From Dysosmobacter welbionis (lineage in GTDB: Bacteria; Bacillota; Clostridia; Oscillospirales; Oscillospiraceae), in assembly GCF_005121165.3 (NCBI RefSeq), contig NZ_CP034413.3:620001-684000 (forward strand): DNA of 64,000 nucleotides. The letters run 5' to 3'. Every line of letters begins with the position of its first letter. Positions within the stretch are counted from its first letter, which is position 1. This document shows positions 7,976 through 16,248 of this stretch, piece after piece. Under the pieces are notes generated by a model. That model ran no database searches. It saw only the letters and a list, made by a program, of their open reading frames with translations, and was not told the origin of the DNA. The position numbers and the translations under genes are program-made.

Positions 7976-9085
7976 ATGATCCAGTTTGAACACGTCTCCA
8001 AGAGCTATGGCAAGACCCCGGTCCTCAAGGACCTGAATTTCACCATTCCAGACGGACAGTTCGTGGTCCTGATCGGCCCTTCCGGCTGCGGCAAGACCAC
8101 CACCATGAAGATGATCAACCGCCTGCTGGAGCCCGATTCCGGCACCATCCGCATCGACGGGCAGGATATCCACTCCCAGGACAAGGTGGAGCTGCGGCGG
8201 CATATCGGCTATGTGATCCAGCAGATCGGCCTGTTCCCCAACATGACCGTGGCCCAGAACATCTGCGTGGTCCCCAAGCTGCTGAAGTACGACAAGGCCC
8301 GGTGCGATGAGATCGTCCAGGAGATGCTGCAGCTGGTCCACATGGAGCAGTCTGCCAACAAGTATCCTTCCGAGCTCTCCGGCGGCCAGCAGCAGCGCAT
8401 CGGCGTGCTGCGGGCCCTGGCAGCTTCTCCCCCCATCGTGCTGATGGATGAGCCCTTCTCCGCTCTCGATCCCTTGACTCGCGAGTCCCTGCAGGATGAG
8501 GTGAAGAACCTGCAGCAGAAGCTGAACAAGACCATCGTCTTCGTCAGCCACGACATGAGCGAGGCGCTGAAGCTGGCGGACATCATCATCTTCATGGCCG
8601 CCGGAGAAATCGTCCAGATGGCCTCCCCCGAGGAGATGCTGGAGCACCCCGCCAACGATCTGGTCCGCACCTTTATGGGCAAGCACACGCCGGACACCGC
8701 CCCCTCCAAAGTAGAGAGCTTCATGCGCACCAATGTGTTCAGCGTCCGGAAGGATCGCGGCGTGTTGGAGTGCGCCGAGCGCATGGCCCGAGGCAGCGTG
8801 GACACCCTGCTGGTCACAGACGAGCAGAACCGGTACTTAGGCACCATCTCCATCGGCGACATCCGCCACTGGGGCCGGGAACTCACCAGCATCGAGCCTC
8901 TGATCCGCCAGACTGCCCGGACCGTCCGGGTGGGGGACGAGGCCAAGGAGAGCTTCGACTACCTGCTGGACTCCGGTGCCAACTACGTGGTGGTGCTGAA
9001 TGCGGACGACACCATCGCCGGTATCGTCACCAAGACCAGCGTGGCCCGCAGCGTGGCGGAGAATCTGTGGGGTGATTCCAAATGA
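7976..9085 (+). CDS. opuCA: Glycine betaine/carnitine/choline ABC transporter ATP-binding protein with CBS domains
   Basis: ATPase of an OpuC-type importer of compatible solutes. Walker A GPSGCGKTT is at residues 34-42, signature LSGGQQQR near 135 and Walker B VLMDEPFSALDP near 157. After the ATPase domain two CBS motifs (about 250-365) form a Bateman module. In Listeria and Staphylococcus the OpuCA CBS module binds c-di-AMP and shuts uptake; the same control is inferred here. 369 residues, ATG 7976 with GAAGGCAG upstream; the stop overlaps the opuCB start. Confidence 0.93.
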   Translation: MIQFEHVSKSYGKTPVLKDLNFTIPDGQFVVLIGPSGCGKTTTMKMINRLLEPDSGTIRIDGQDIHSQDKVELRRHIGYVIQQIGLFPNMTVAQNICVVPKLLKYDKARCDEIVQEMLQLVHMEQSANKYPSELSGGQQQRIGVLRALAASPPIVLMDEPFSALDPLTRESLQDEVKNLQQKLNKTIVFVSHDMSEALKLADIIIFMAAGEIVQMASPEEMLEHPANDLVRTFMGKHTPDTAPSKVESFMRTNVFSVRKDRGVLECAERMARGSVDTLLVTDEQNRYLGTISIGDIRHWGRELTSIEPLIRQTARTVRVGDEAKESFDYLLDSGANYVVVLNADDTIAGIVTKTSVARSVAENLWGDSK

Positions 9086-9726
9086 TGACGCTGATCCAGG
9101 ACTACGGCGCCGACCTGCTGCGGGCCATCGGACTGCACACGATATATGTGCTGATCTCGGTGGTCATCGGCTTTGCGGCGGGACTGGTGTTCGGCATCCT
9201 CCTCTCCCGAATCCCGCGGTGGCTGTCGGGCATCATCATCCCCATTCTCTCCATCTTCCAGACCATTCCCGGCCTGGTGTTCATCGGCGTGCTGTTCATC
9301 TGGTGGGGGAATATCTATCCCACGGTGATCGTGGCCCTCAGTGTGTACGCCATGTTCCCAGTGCTGAAAAACACCTACACCGGCATTCTGGAGGTAGAGC
9401 CGAAATACATCGAGGCCGCCAAGGGCTGTGGCATGTCCTCCTTCCAGACGCTGGTGCGGGTGGAGCTGCCCCTGGCCATGCCGGTCATCATCTCGGGGCT
9501 GCGGATGGCCGCCATCTACACCGTCTCCTGGGCGGTGCTGGCCTCCATGATCGGCCTGGGCGGCCTGGGCGACTTTGTGTACCGGGGCACCAGCTCCAAC
9601 AACAACACGCTGATTCTCCTGGGGGCCATCCCGGCGGCCATACTGGCCGTTCTCTTCGGACTGGTCATTGACCTGCTGCAGAAAAGGGTCACGCCCCGCG
9701 GCCTGCGAAAGGAGGCGGGCAAATGA
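9082..9726 (+). CDS. opuCB: Compatible-solute ABC transporter permease
   Basis: Inner-membrane permease of the OpuC-type importer, 214 residues with about five to six hydrophobic helices. The cytoplasmic coupling loop EVEPKYIEAAKGCGM (about 110-124) is the EAA motif that contacts the ATPase. ATG 9082 overlaps the opuCA stop by four bases and the gene overlaps the next one by four bases, so the three genes are translationally coupled. A second ATG follows immediately (9085). The family includes ProW/OpuCB/OpuCD. Confidence 0.92.
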   Translation: MMTLIQDYGADLLRAIGLHTIYVLISVVIGFAAGLVFGILLSRIPRWLSGIIIPILSIFQTIPGLVFIGVLFIWWGNIYPTVIVALSVYAMFPVLKNTYTGILEVEPKYIEAAKGCGMSSFQTLVRVELPLAMPVIISGLRMAAIYTVSWAVLASMIGLGGLGDFVYRGTSSNNNTLILLGAIPAAILAVLFGLVIDLLQKRVTPRGLRKEAGK

Positions 9727-11222
9727 GCTGGGACCTGATTTTTCAACATCTCTTCATCGTTCTGGCGGCCAGCCTGCTGTCCATCGCCGTGGGACTGCCC
9801 TTGGGCATCTGGGCATACGTCTCCAAGACCGCCCGGCCCGTCATCCTGCGGATTGTGGACCTGCTGCAGACCATTCCCTCCCTGGCCCTTCTGGGCATCA
9901 TCATGGTGGTGCTGGACCCCGGCAAGCTGACGGTCATCACCGGCATCACGCTGTACTCCCTGCTGCCCATCGTGCGGAACACCTGCTTGGGACTCCAGGA
10001 GGTGGACCCGGGTGTGAAGGAAGCCGCCCGGGGCATGGGCATGAGCAAGCCCTACCGGGTGCTGATGGTGGAGTTCCCCCTGGCCTTCCCCACGGTGTTC
10101 ACCGGCATCCGCATCGCGGTGGTAAACGCCATCGGCACTGCGGTATTCGCAGCTTTCGTGGGCGGCGGCGGTCTGGGCGGCGTCATCACCCAGGCCATCC
10201 GGATCTCCGATATGTCCCTGATTCTGGCGGCCACCGGCGTCCTTATGGTCATCGCCGTGGTGCTGGACCTCATCATGAGCTGGTTCGAGGGGCAGATGCG
10301 CAAGAGCCGGGGCGGCTCCAAGAAAATGTGGATCCCGGTGGCGGCCATCGTACTGGCGTTCATCCTGCTGCTGCCCTATGGCCGCGGCGGCACCGGCGAC
10401 ATTCTTCTCTATGACGGCGACTACTCCGAAACCCAGCTGATGCACCACATGGTAAAGATGCTGGTGGAGGACCAGACGGACCTGACCGTCACCATTCAGG
10501 ATCAGATGTCCCAGGTGAACAACTGGAACTCCCTGAAGGATGACAGCCACACCTGCGACCTGATGATCTCCTACGACGGCACGATCCTCACCACCTTTCT
10601 GGGCCAGGACACGGTGGACGTTCCGGAGGGCATGACGATCTACGACTACGTCCAGGGCGAGCTGGACAGCTACGGCCTCACCCAGCTGGAGCAGCTGGGC
10701 TTTGAAAACACCTACGCCATCGGCGTGCCCCAGGCCCTGGCGGACGAGTACGGCCTGGAGACCATCAGCGACCTCATCCCCATTGCGGACCAGCTGACCT
10801 TCGGCGCGGAGCAGGAGTTCTTCACCCTGGAGGGCAGCATGAAGTATGACCCCTTTGTGAAGTTCTACGGTCTGAATTTCCAGGACGCGGTCTCTGTGGA
10901 TATGGGCCTGAAGTACTCCGCCATTGAAAACGGCAGCTTCGATGTGGCGGTGGTCTACTCCACCGACGGCCTGAACAAAAAGGTCGGGCTGAAGGTCCTG
11001 GAGGACGACCAGAGCTTCTTCCCCGACTACAACGGCGTCTTTCTGGTGCGGGACGATCTGCTGGAGAAGTACCCGGAGGTGGCGGACATTCTGAACCAAC
11101 TGGCGGGCAAGATCCCCACCGAGCAGATGGCGGAGCTGACCTACCAGGTGGACGTGGAGGGCCGCACTGTGGATGAGGTGGCCCGGGAGTTCCTGGTGAG
11201 CCTGGGGCTGCTGGAGGCCTGA
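9723..11222 (+). CDS. OpuCD-OpuCC fusion: permease plus solute-binding domain
   Basis: A single 499-residue protein that joins the second permease (residues about 1-200, EAA loop EVDPGVKEAARGMGM) to an extracytoplasmic glycine betaine/choline-binding domain (about 225-499), linked by a further hydrophobic helix (about 201-220). Permease-binding protein fusions are known in OpuC/Bus systems and keep the receptor tethered at the translocator. The binding domain would lie outside the membrane. ATG 9723 overlaps the opuCB stop. It is the last gene of the busR-opu operon; a terminator follows. Confidence 0.9.
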   Translation: MSWDLIFQHLFIVLAASLLSIAVGLPLGIWAYVSKTARPVILRIVDLLQTIPSLALLGIIMVVLDPGKLTVITGITLYSLLPIVRNTCLGLQEVDPGVKEAARGMGMSKPYRVLMVEFPLAFPTVFTGIRIAVVNAIGTAVFAAFVGGGGLGGVITQAIRISDMSLILAATGVLMVIAVVLDLIMSWFEGQMRKSRGGSKKMWIPVAAIVLAFILLLPYGRGGTGDILLYDGDYSETQLMHHMVKMLVEDQTDLTVTIQDQMSQVNNWNSLKDDSHTCDLMISYDGTILTTFLGQDTVDVPEGMTIYDYVQGELDSYGLTQLEQLGFENTYAIGVPQALADEYGLETISDLIPIADQLTFGAEQEFFTLEGSMKYDPFVKFYGLNFQDAVSVDMGLKYSAIENGSFDVAVVYSTDGLNKKVGLKVLEDDQSFFPDYNGVFLVRDDLLEKYPEVADILNQLAGKIPTEQMAELTYQVDVEGRTVDEVAREFLVSLGLLEA

Positions 11223-11239
11223 TCCCCGCTCTCTTTCAA

Positions 11240-11275
11240 AACCGCTCTGGAGCGTCCGCGCTCCAGAGCGGTTTC
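11240..11275 (+). terminator. Terminator of the opu operon
   Basis: AACCGCTCTGGAGCG - TCCG - CGCTCCAGAGCGGTT stem followed by TTCCTTT, 18 bases after the stop codon. Confidence 0.88.
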
Positions 11276-11375
11276 CTTTGGAAAATTTCCACTTCTTTGC
11301 AACCGGCATCACGTTTTCTCGTCTATGTTGGTGAGAGAACCTCCAGCCGTGGGCTGGAGACAGGAGGAGGATCCC

Positions 11376-11798
11376 ATGAATCTGCAAAAGCGGTACTTAT
11401 TGATGGGCGGAGCCGTGCTGGCCATCCTGCTGACGCTGGCGGCAGGACTGCTGTTCTGGGGCCGGAGGCCCTTCCGGGGTCTGGAGGCGGCGGACATCGC
11501 CGCAGCCACCGTCCTGGTGGCCCCCCCGGATGTGACACTGGAGCTGGATGCCGGGGAGATCGAGACCCTGGCGGATCTGCTGGCAGATGTCCGCATCACG
11601 CGGCCGGACCAGTCCTATTCGGAGTATGCCGGACAGACCGTCCTGTTCACGGTGACCATGGCTGACGGCACAGCTGCGAACGTCACGGCCTACAACCCGT
11701 TTCTGATTATCGACGGCACCGGCTGGCGCACCGCCTATGCGCCCTGCGAGGCGCTGAACCGCTTTGCCAACGAGCTGCTGCGGGAGAGAGGAGGATAA
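11376..11798 (+). CDS. Membrane-anchored protein of unknown function before an ECF sigma gene
   Basis: 140 residues: a short basic N-terminus (MNLQKR), one hydrophobic helix (about 7-29), then a small predicted extracytoplasmic domain rich in beta-type sequence (ILVAPPDVTLELDAGEIETL region). No known family was recognised. ATG 11376 has CAGGAGGAGG upstream; an in-frame ATG at 11325 lacks one. Its stop is one base before the sigma-factor start, so the two are co-translated and it may belong to that regulatory unit or be its target. Function not assigned. Confidence 0.7.
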   Translation: MNLQKRYLLMGGAVLAILLTLAAGLLFWGRRPFRGLEAADIAAATVLVAPPDVTLELDAGEIETLADLLADVRITRPDQSYSEYAGQTVLFTVTMADGTAANVTAYNPFLIIDGTGWRTAYAPCEALNRFANELLRERGG

Positions 11799-11799
11799 C

Positions 11800-12360
11800 A
11801 TGGAGGACACGGAGATCATCGACCTGTACTGGCAGCGGGATCAGCGGGCTATTGACGAGACCCACGGCAAATACGGCGGCTTCCTGGCGGGGATTGCCTG
11901 GAACATCCTCCGCAGTCACAGCGACGCGGAGGAGTGCGTCAACGACACGTATCTGCGCACCTGGAACGCCATTCCTCCGGCCCGCCCCTCCGCCTTCCGG
12001 GCCTGGCTGGGGCGCATCGTCCGCAACCTCTCTCTGGACCGCTGGAAGCAGAGCCGCACCGCCAAACGGGGCGGGGACGGCATGGAGGTGCTGTTGGGGG
12101 AGCTGGATGACTGTGTGCCGGAGCCCCACGGAACCGAGAAGACGATGGAGGACCAGGAAATCGCGTCGCTCATCAGCGCGTTTCTGCGGCGGCAGAGTCC
12201 GGAGAGCCGCATCATCTTCCTGCGGCGGTACTGGTACGGGCAGAGCGTGGCGGATATTGCCGCCGGAATGAACTGCGGAGAGGGGAAGGTCAAGTCCTCT
12301 CTCTTCCGCACCCGGAAGGCCCTGCGGACCTATCTGGAACAGGAGGAGGTGTTTTTGTGA
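11800..12360 (+). CDS. ECF-type RNA polymerase sigma factor
   Basis: 186-residue sigma-70 family protein. Region 2 (about 10-85; ECVNDTYLRTWNAIPP and FRAWLGRIVRNLSLDRWK) and region 4 (about 125-180; SVADIAAGMNCGEGKVKSSLFRTRKAL, the -35-binding helix-turn-helix) are present. Region 3 is absent, as in ECF factors. The start at 11800 follows GAGAGGAGG. Its stop overlaps the GTG of the next gene, a membrane-anchored anti-sigma candidate. The promoter target is not identifiable in the window. Confidence 0.88.
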   Translation: MEDTEIIDLYWQRDQRAIDETHGKYGGFLAGIAWNILRSHSDAEECVNDTYLRTWNAIPPARPSAFRAWLGRIVRNLSLDRWKQSRTAKRGGDGMEVLLGELDDCVPEPHGTEKTMEDQEIASLISAFLRRQSPESRIIFLRRYWYGQSVADIAAGMNCGEGKVKSSLFRTRKALRTYLEQEEVFL

Positions 12361-13928
12361 AAGCGGAGCGGTTGTTTCAAATCCTGGGTCTGGTGGACGA
12401 AAGCCTCATAGAGGAGGCGGACACCGCCTCCTCCCCCGCCGCTGTACAGCGGCGGCCCTCATGGGTTCGGCTTTTGGCCGCGGCCGCATGTCTCGCGGTG
12501 ATCTGCGCCGGGGCGTGGGGACTGTGGCAATCGAATCTGGGAGCGGGCACCGGCAGCCCCGGAGATGCCGCGCTGGCCGGTGGAGAATCCGGCGGTGACG
12601 GCCACAGCCCGGGCACTACCTTCCTGTCCTACGCCGGGCCGGTCTTTCCGCTGACCACGGCGGAAACGAACACCCGCCTGACCGCAGGGCGGACCGTCAC
12701 CTGGGATTTTGCCCCCGGCTCCTATGAGGATGGATCCCCCCGACAGTGGGGGGCCCAGGTGACAGACAGCTACACGCTGACCAATCCTGCTGACGGCAGT
12801 GTGACGGTCAACGCCCTCTACCCCGTCTCCACCAGCTGGCTGGACTTTCCCGAGCTGAACGCTGCTGTCACCGTGGATAGCGGGGGGACCGGTTTCTCTG
12901 TGCTCTCCGGCGGCTACGCCGGAGGCTTTCAGGACGCCGGGGAGCCGGACGGCTCCACCTGGAACCTGGCCCCGCCGGACGAATGGGCCGATTATCAGGC
13001 ACTTCTGGCAGACGGAGAATACCTGTCCCGGGCGATGGAGGAAACTGCTGCCCCGGAGGTCCCGGTGACTGTATATCAGTTCACGGATTTCGCCGCGCCC
13101 CATGAGGAATACAACGCCGCTACCCAGGCGGTGACCTTCACTACCGACCCAGAGGCCACCACAGTCCTCTCCTACGGCTTCAACGGCATGAGTCGGGATG
13201 CGGACCGGGGCTGGTGCCAGTACAGCTATTTCGTTCCCGACGGTGTCCGGAGAGAGACGGAAACAAAAATTCTGATCGTCCTGGGTGATGACATCGGCGA
13301 TTATGTCCTCCAGGGGTATGCCGACGGCGGCTGTGACCAGGAGATCGATGGGGTGTCCTGCACCGTCACCCGCCGGGAGACCACCTTGGCCGATGTGCTG
13401 GACCTGCTGTGCCGGGCTTATCAGGCGGAATTTGAGCAGTTCAGCCTGGGCCGCGGGCAGGAAAGCCCCTTCCGGTATCTCTCTCAGGCGCAGTACCAGG
13501 GATTGGTGTGGCAGCTGCTGGAGCAGTACGGCCTCTTCTCCGGCACCCCCAAGGACCGGTACAGCGACGGCCGGCTGGATGAGATCCTGATGGAAGCCCT
13601 GTCCCAGGAGCGGGTGCTGTACCTGTCCTTCCCCGTCACCGTCCCGGCAGGCGGCAGTGTTACTGTGGCGGCTTCTTTTTGGAAGGCACCCAGCTATGAC
13701 TACGGCTGCTCTGGTTCGGAGAACGTGGGCCTCCAGGGCTATGATCTGGTGACGGCCCTGGGATCCACGCTGGAGTTCACCGGCCAGACCGCCGCCCTGG
13801 TGAACACGGACACCATTGAGATCGTCCGGCAGAACCTGGGCTTTGATCTGGAAAACGGTGTTACCCAGGTATCGCTGGATCTGGCGGAGCCTCACTACTA
13901 TCTGGAAATCCGTCCTCTGGAGGGATAA
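12357..13928 (+). CDS. Membrane-anchored anti-sigma candidate with large outer domain
   Basis: 523 residues. The N-terminal cytoplasmic stretch (residues 1-38, MKAERLFQILGLVDESLIEEA) resembles the short cytoplasmic segment that often precedes a PxWxR-membrane helix in Clostridia proteins encoded next to ECF sigma genes. A helix at about 39-58 follows, then about 460 residues outside. The GTG start at 12357 overlaps the sigma stop, which supports stoichiometric coupling. The role as anti-sigma is inferred from position and topology; the outer domain was not recognised. The gene ends in a bidirectional hairpin shared with the convergent RCC1 gene. Confidence 0.65.
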   Translation: MKAERLFQILGLVDESLIEEADTASSPAAVQRRPSWVRLLAAAACLAVICAGAWGLWQSNLGAGTGSPGDAALAGGESGGDGHSPGTTFLSYAGPVFPLTTAETNTRLTAGRTVTWDFAPGSYEDGSPRQWGAQVTDSYTLTNPADGSVTVNALYPVSTSWLDFPELNAAVTVDSGGTGFSVLSGGYAGGFQDAGEPDGSTWNLAPPDEWADYQALLADGEYLSRAMEETAAPEVPVTVYQFTDFAAPHEEYNAATQAVTFTTDPEATTVLSYGFNGMSRDADRGWCQYSYFVPDGVRRETETKILIVLGDDIGDYVLQGYADGGCDQEIDGVSCTVTRRETTLADVLDLLCRAYQAEFEQFSLGRGQESPFRYLSQAQYQGLVWQLLEQYGLFSGTPKDRYSDGRLDEILMEALSQERVLYLSFPVTVPAGGSVTVAASFWKAPSYDYGCSGSENVGLQGYDLVTALGSTLEFTGQTAALVNTDTIEIVRQNLGFDLENGVTQVSLDLAEPHYYLEIRPLEG

Positions 13929-13931
13929 TCA

Positions 13932-13970
13932 CAAAGACGCGCCTATGGAAGTTCCACAGGCGCGTCTTTG
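13932..13970. terminator. Bidirectional terminator
   Basis: CAAAGACGCGCCT / AGGCGCGTCTTTG stem (with inner TGGAA/TTCCA pairing) between the converging anti-sigma and RCC1-repeat genes. Confidence 0.8.
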
Positions 13971-13977
13971 GCATCGT

Positions 13978-15288
13978 TCACTTCTTCCGGCCCCGTATCC
14001 AGGCCGCCAGAAGCAGCCCCGGGAGGGAGGCCGCGAGGACTCCCAGCTCCAGGATCTCCTGACCCCCTGTGCGTTCAGCAGGGGACTCTTCCTGAACGGG
14101 CAGCGAATCTGGTCCCATCTCCGCATCAGCCGCATCGGCCTGCCGTGCCTCCCAAGCTTCAAGGGAGGCCGATTTCAACACAGCAGGCGGCGGGGCATCC
14201 GCTGCCCAGGCCGGGGACGGGGAGGGCATCCGGACCTGGTCCAGCAGCTTTTCCGGCGCAGCGGGGCTCCGGTCCGGTGACGTCTCCCACTCCGGGAGAA
14301 ACCCGGCGCTGGGGAACTGCCACAGGGAGCCGTCCGCCAACACCGCCAGGGTCCGGTCGCTGCAGGGGACGGCACAAACCACACCGTTCGTGATCCGCAC
14401 AATGCCGTCACAGGCCTCCGTGTCATAGGGGTCCTCCGGGTCCACCAGACCGTCCCGCAGCATGGCCGGGCGGTCGCTGCCCCAGGCCCAGAGAGTTCCG
14501 TCCGCCGTCACAGCGGTACATCTGGTGAACTGCACCACATCCTCCAGCAGTTTTTCCGGCTGGCCCAGGGACTGCCACTGGACTGTATCCGACAGATTAT
14601 TCTCCCAGGGCACACGCCAGAGACTGCCATCCTACCCCTGGACTAGCATGGCAGGGTCCTGAATTCCGCAGTACAGACTGCCCACAGCGGCCACATGTTC
14701 CATCAAAGGTGCCGCGGTACAGGTATCCCCGTCAAACCAGACCCGCACCAGCGTCCCATCCTCCTTCACCGCCAAATCCCCAAACAGCTGAACCACCTGG
14801 TCCAGTACCTGGGTGGGCGGATAGTAGGGATCATCCTGATGTTCCTCCAGGGACACTCCGGACCGGGCGCCCCAGGTCCACACCGTCCCGTCAGCGCACA
14901 GGGCAGAACATTCCGTCTCCCCGACTGACACGGACACCACGTCCTCCAGCAGCCGGTACGGCTCCTCCTCGCCGAAGGTCCGGCCCGCGTGGCCGCCCCA
15001 GCCCCAGAGGGTCCCATCCTCGTCAATGGCGGCGGCCGTGATAAACCCCGCGTCCACATACCGGGCATTCTCCAGCAGGACATTGGCCTCCTCCCAGGGC
15101 AGCGGGTCCTGGTCCGTGGGGCCCACCGCGCCGTGGAAGCTGTCTCCCCAGGCCAGCAGGGCGCCGTCCGCTCGGATGGCATAGTAAGTGTATCCGCTGG
15201 TGGCAATGGGTTGGCTGATTGATTCCAGCGCCGCCGCTGTACCGGCCAGCAGCATGGCCGAAAGAAGCCCGCAGGCAAGTATTTTCAT
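13978..15288 (-). pseudogene. RCC1-repeat surface protein interrupted by an in-frame TAG
   Basis: A 436-codon frame with an N-terminal signal peptide (MKILACGLLSAMLLAGTAAA), several RCC1-type blades (DGALLAWG, DGTLWGWG, DGTVWTWG, DGTLWAWG, DGSLWQF), and a C-terminal hydrophobic anchor with a basic tail (WIRGRKK). RCC1 blades form beta-propellers used for protein binding; here the protein would be secreted or anchored at the cell surface. An amber codon at 14632-14634 splits it into 218 and 217 codon halves in the same frame; the codon before the next DGSLW blade is TAG where CAG would be a one-base change. So this is a nonsense mutation, a readthrough, or an error. The ATG at 15288 has AAGGAGGCGGCG upstream. 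Confidence 0.75.
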
Positions 15289-15339
15289 ATCCGCCGCCTC
15301 CTTTTTCCCACTGTACCATACAGCCTATCCAAAAAGCAA

Positions 15340-15366
15340 ACCCCGCACCGTCCCGGCGCGGGGCTT
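15340..15366 (-). terminator. Terminator of the flavin reductase-rubredoxin gene
   Basis: On the minus strand CCCCGCGCC-GGGAC-GGTGCGGGG followed by TTTGCTTTTT, just after the stop at 15372. Confidence 0.8.
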
Positions 15367-15371
15367 GTCCT

Positions 15372-15998
15372 TTATTTCTCGATCTTCACAAATTTCTCCG
15401 CCGGGGCGTGACACAAGGGGCAGCGGAAATCCGGCGGCAGGGATTCTCCCTCATAGACATAACCGCAGACAGTGCAGCGGTAGCCGTTGATCTCTACCGT
15501 GCGGTACACGGTGGCAGTGGGCGGCGTGGCCTTGCCCCGGTCCGTATAGGCCTGGAGGGTCAGCACCCTCCCGTCTCCCAACACCTCCGCCTCTGTGGCC
15601 TGGCCCACGAAAAGGAGGAAGCTGCCGATCTCCATCTGGTCCACCACCTTGCATGCGATGCGGGAGACCATGTGCTCCTTCAGGTATGGATTGCCGTTGC
15701 TGTCGGTCTCCGCCGCCCGGCCGGCGAACTTGTCCGTCACCCGGCCGGACTTGTAGCCGAACAGGTCGATGATCTCCCCCGGCGCGTCCGCACCCAACAG
15801 GGTAACGGAGAAGCTCCCCGCCGCCTGAATGGCCTTGCAGGTCTCGTGGTCCTTGTTCACCGCCACGGTGAACTTGGGCGGGAAGGAAGAGGTCACCTGG
15901 TGGAAGGAGTTGACGATGCAGCCGTGGCGCTTGCCGTCCGCTGCCGCAGAGAGCAGACAAAGGGCGTAGTCCATCTTCTGATATGCCTTGTTGTCCAT
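15372..15998 (-). CDS. Flavin reductase-like protein with C-terminal rubredoxin domain
   Basis: 208-residue cytoplasmic redox protein. Residues 1-165 form a flavin reductase (FMN-binding split-barrel) domain (VNSFHQVTSSFPPKF, HMVSRIACKV); residues about 170-208 form a rubredoxin domain with two CxxC pairs (YRCTVCGYVYEG and FRCPLCHAP) that bind one iron. This is the layout of high-molecular-weight rubredoxin (Hrb) from acetogens, which passes electrons from NAD(P)H to partners such as the flavodiiron NO/O2 reductase. ATG 15998 has AAAGGAAATC upstream; longer in-frame starts have none. A role in oxygen or NO protection is inferred from the family. Confidence 0.88.
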   Translation of the reverse strand: MDNKAYQKMDYALCLLSAAADGKRHGCIVNSFHQVTSSFPPKFTVAVNKDHETCKAIQAAGSFSVTLLGADAPGEIIDLFGYKSGRVTDKFAGRAAETDSNGNPYLKEHMVSRIACKVVDQMEIGSFLLFVGQATEAEVLGDGRVLTLQAYTDRGKATPPTATVYRTVEINGYRCTVCGYVYEGESLPPDFRCPLCHAPAEKFVKIEK

Positions 15999-16134
15999 AT
16001 TGATTTCCTTTCTGGCGGATCCGCCGCCGGACATCCCGCATGTTTCTCTTGATGGAATAAGTTTACCAGAAGCCGCCATTTTATGCAGTTGCATCCGCGA
16101 CTGCTGCCGCGCAAAAATTTTCTTCCGTTTTCTG

Positions 16135-16163
16135 TGGACAAATACCGGATTTGGGCGTATACT
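16135..16163 (+). promoter_or_regulatory. Promoter of adenine deaminase
   Basis: -35 TGGACA (16135-16140), 17-base spacer, -10 TATACT (16158-16163). Transcription would begin near 16170, just before the hairpin at 16178-16220. Confidence 0.65.
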
Positions 16164-16177
16164 CTCCTTAACCAGAT

Positions 16178-16220
16178 GCCATTATCCTGATTTATATTTT
16201 CTATAAGTCTGGATAATGGC
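16178..16220 (+). promoter_or_regulatory. Leader hairpin in front of adenine deaminase
   Basis: Perfect 10-base stem GCCATTATCC/GGATAATGGC enclosing TGAT, a second stem TTATA/TATAA with TTTTC loop, and GTCT. It lies between the promoter and the ribosome site. It does not match the purine riboswitch core, so it is either another RNA element or a protein operator. Confidence 0.5.
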
Positions 16221-16248
16221 TTAAAATCTAAATAAAAGGAGTGGTTCT

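Noticed and set aside
14632-14634. Pyrrolysine or recoded amber codon
   Set aside because: No PYLIS-like element or pyl gene in view, and the other genes checked end with ordinary stops; a nonsense substitution is simpler.
16164-16248. Purine riboswitch before ade
   Set aside because: The conserved core segments (TATA-AAT-GG and GTTTCTACC) are not found; only a simple hairpin is present.
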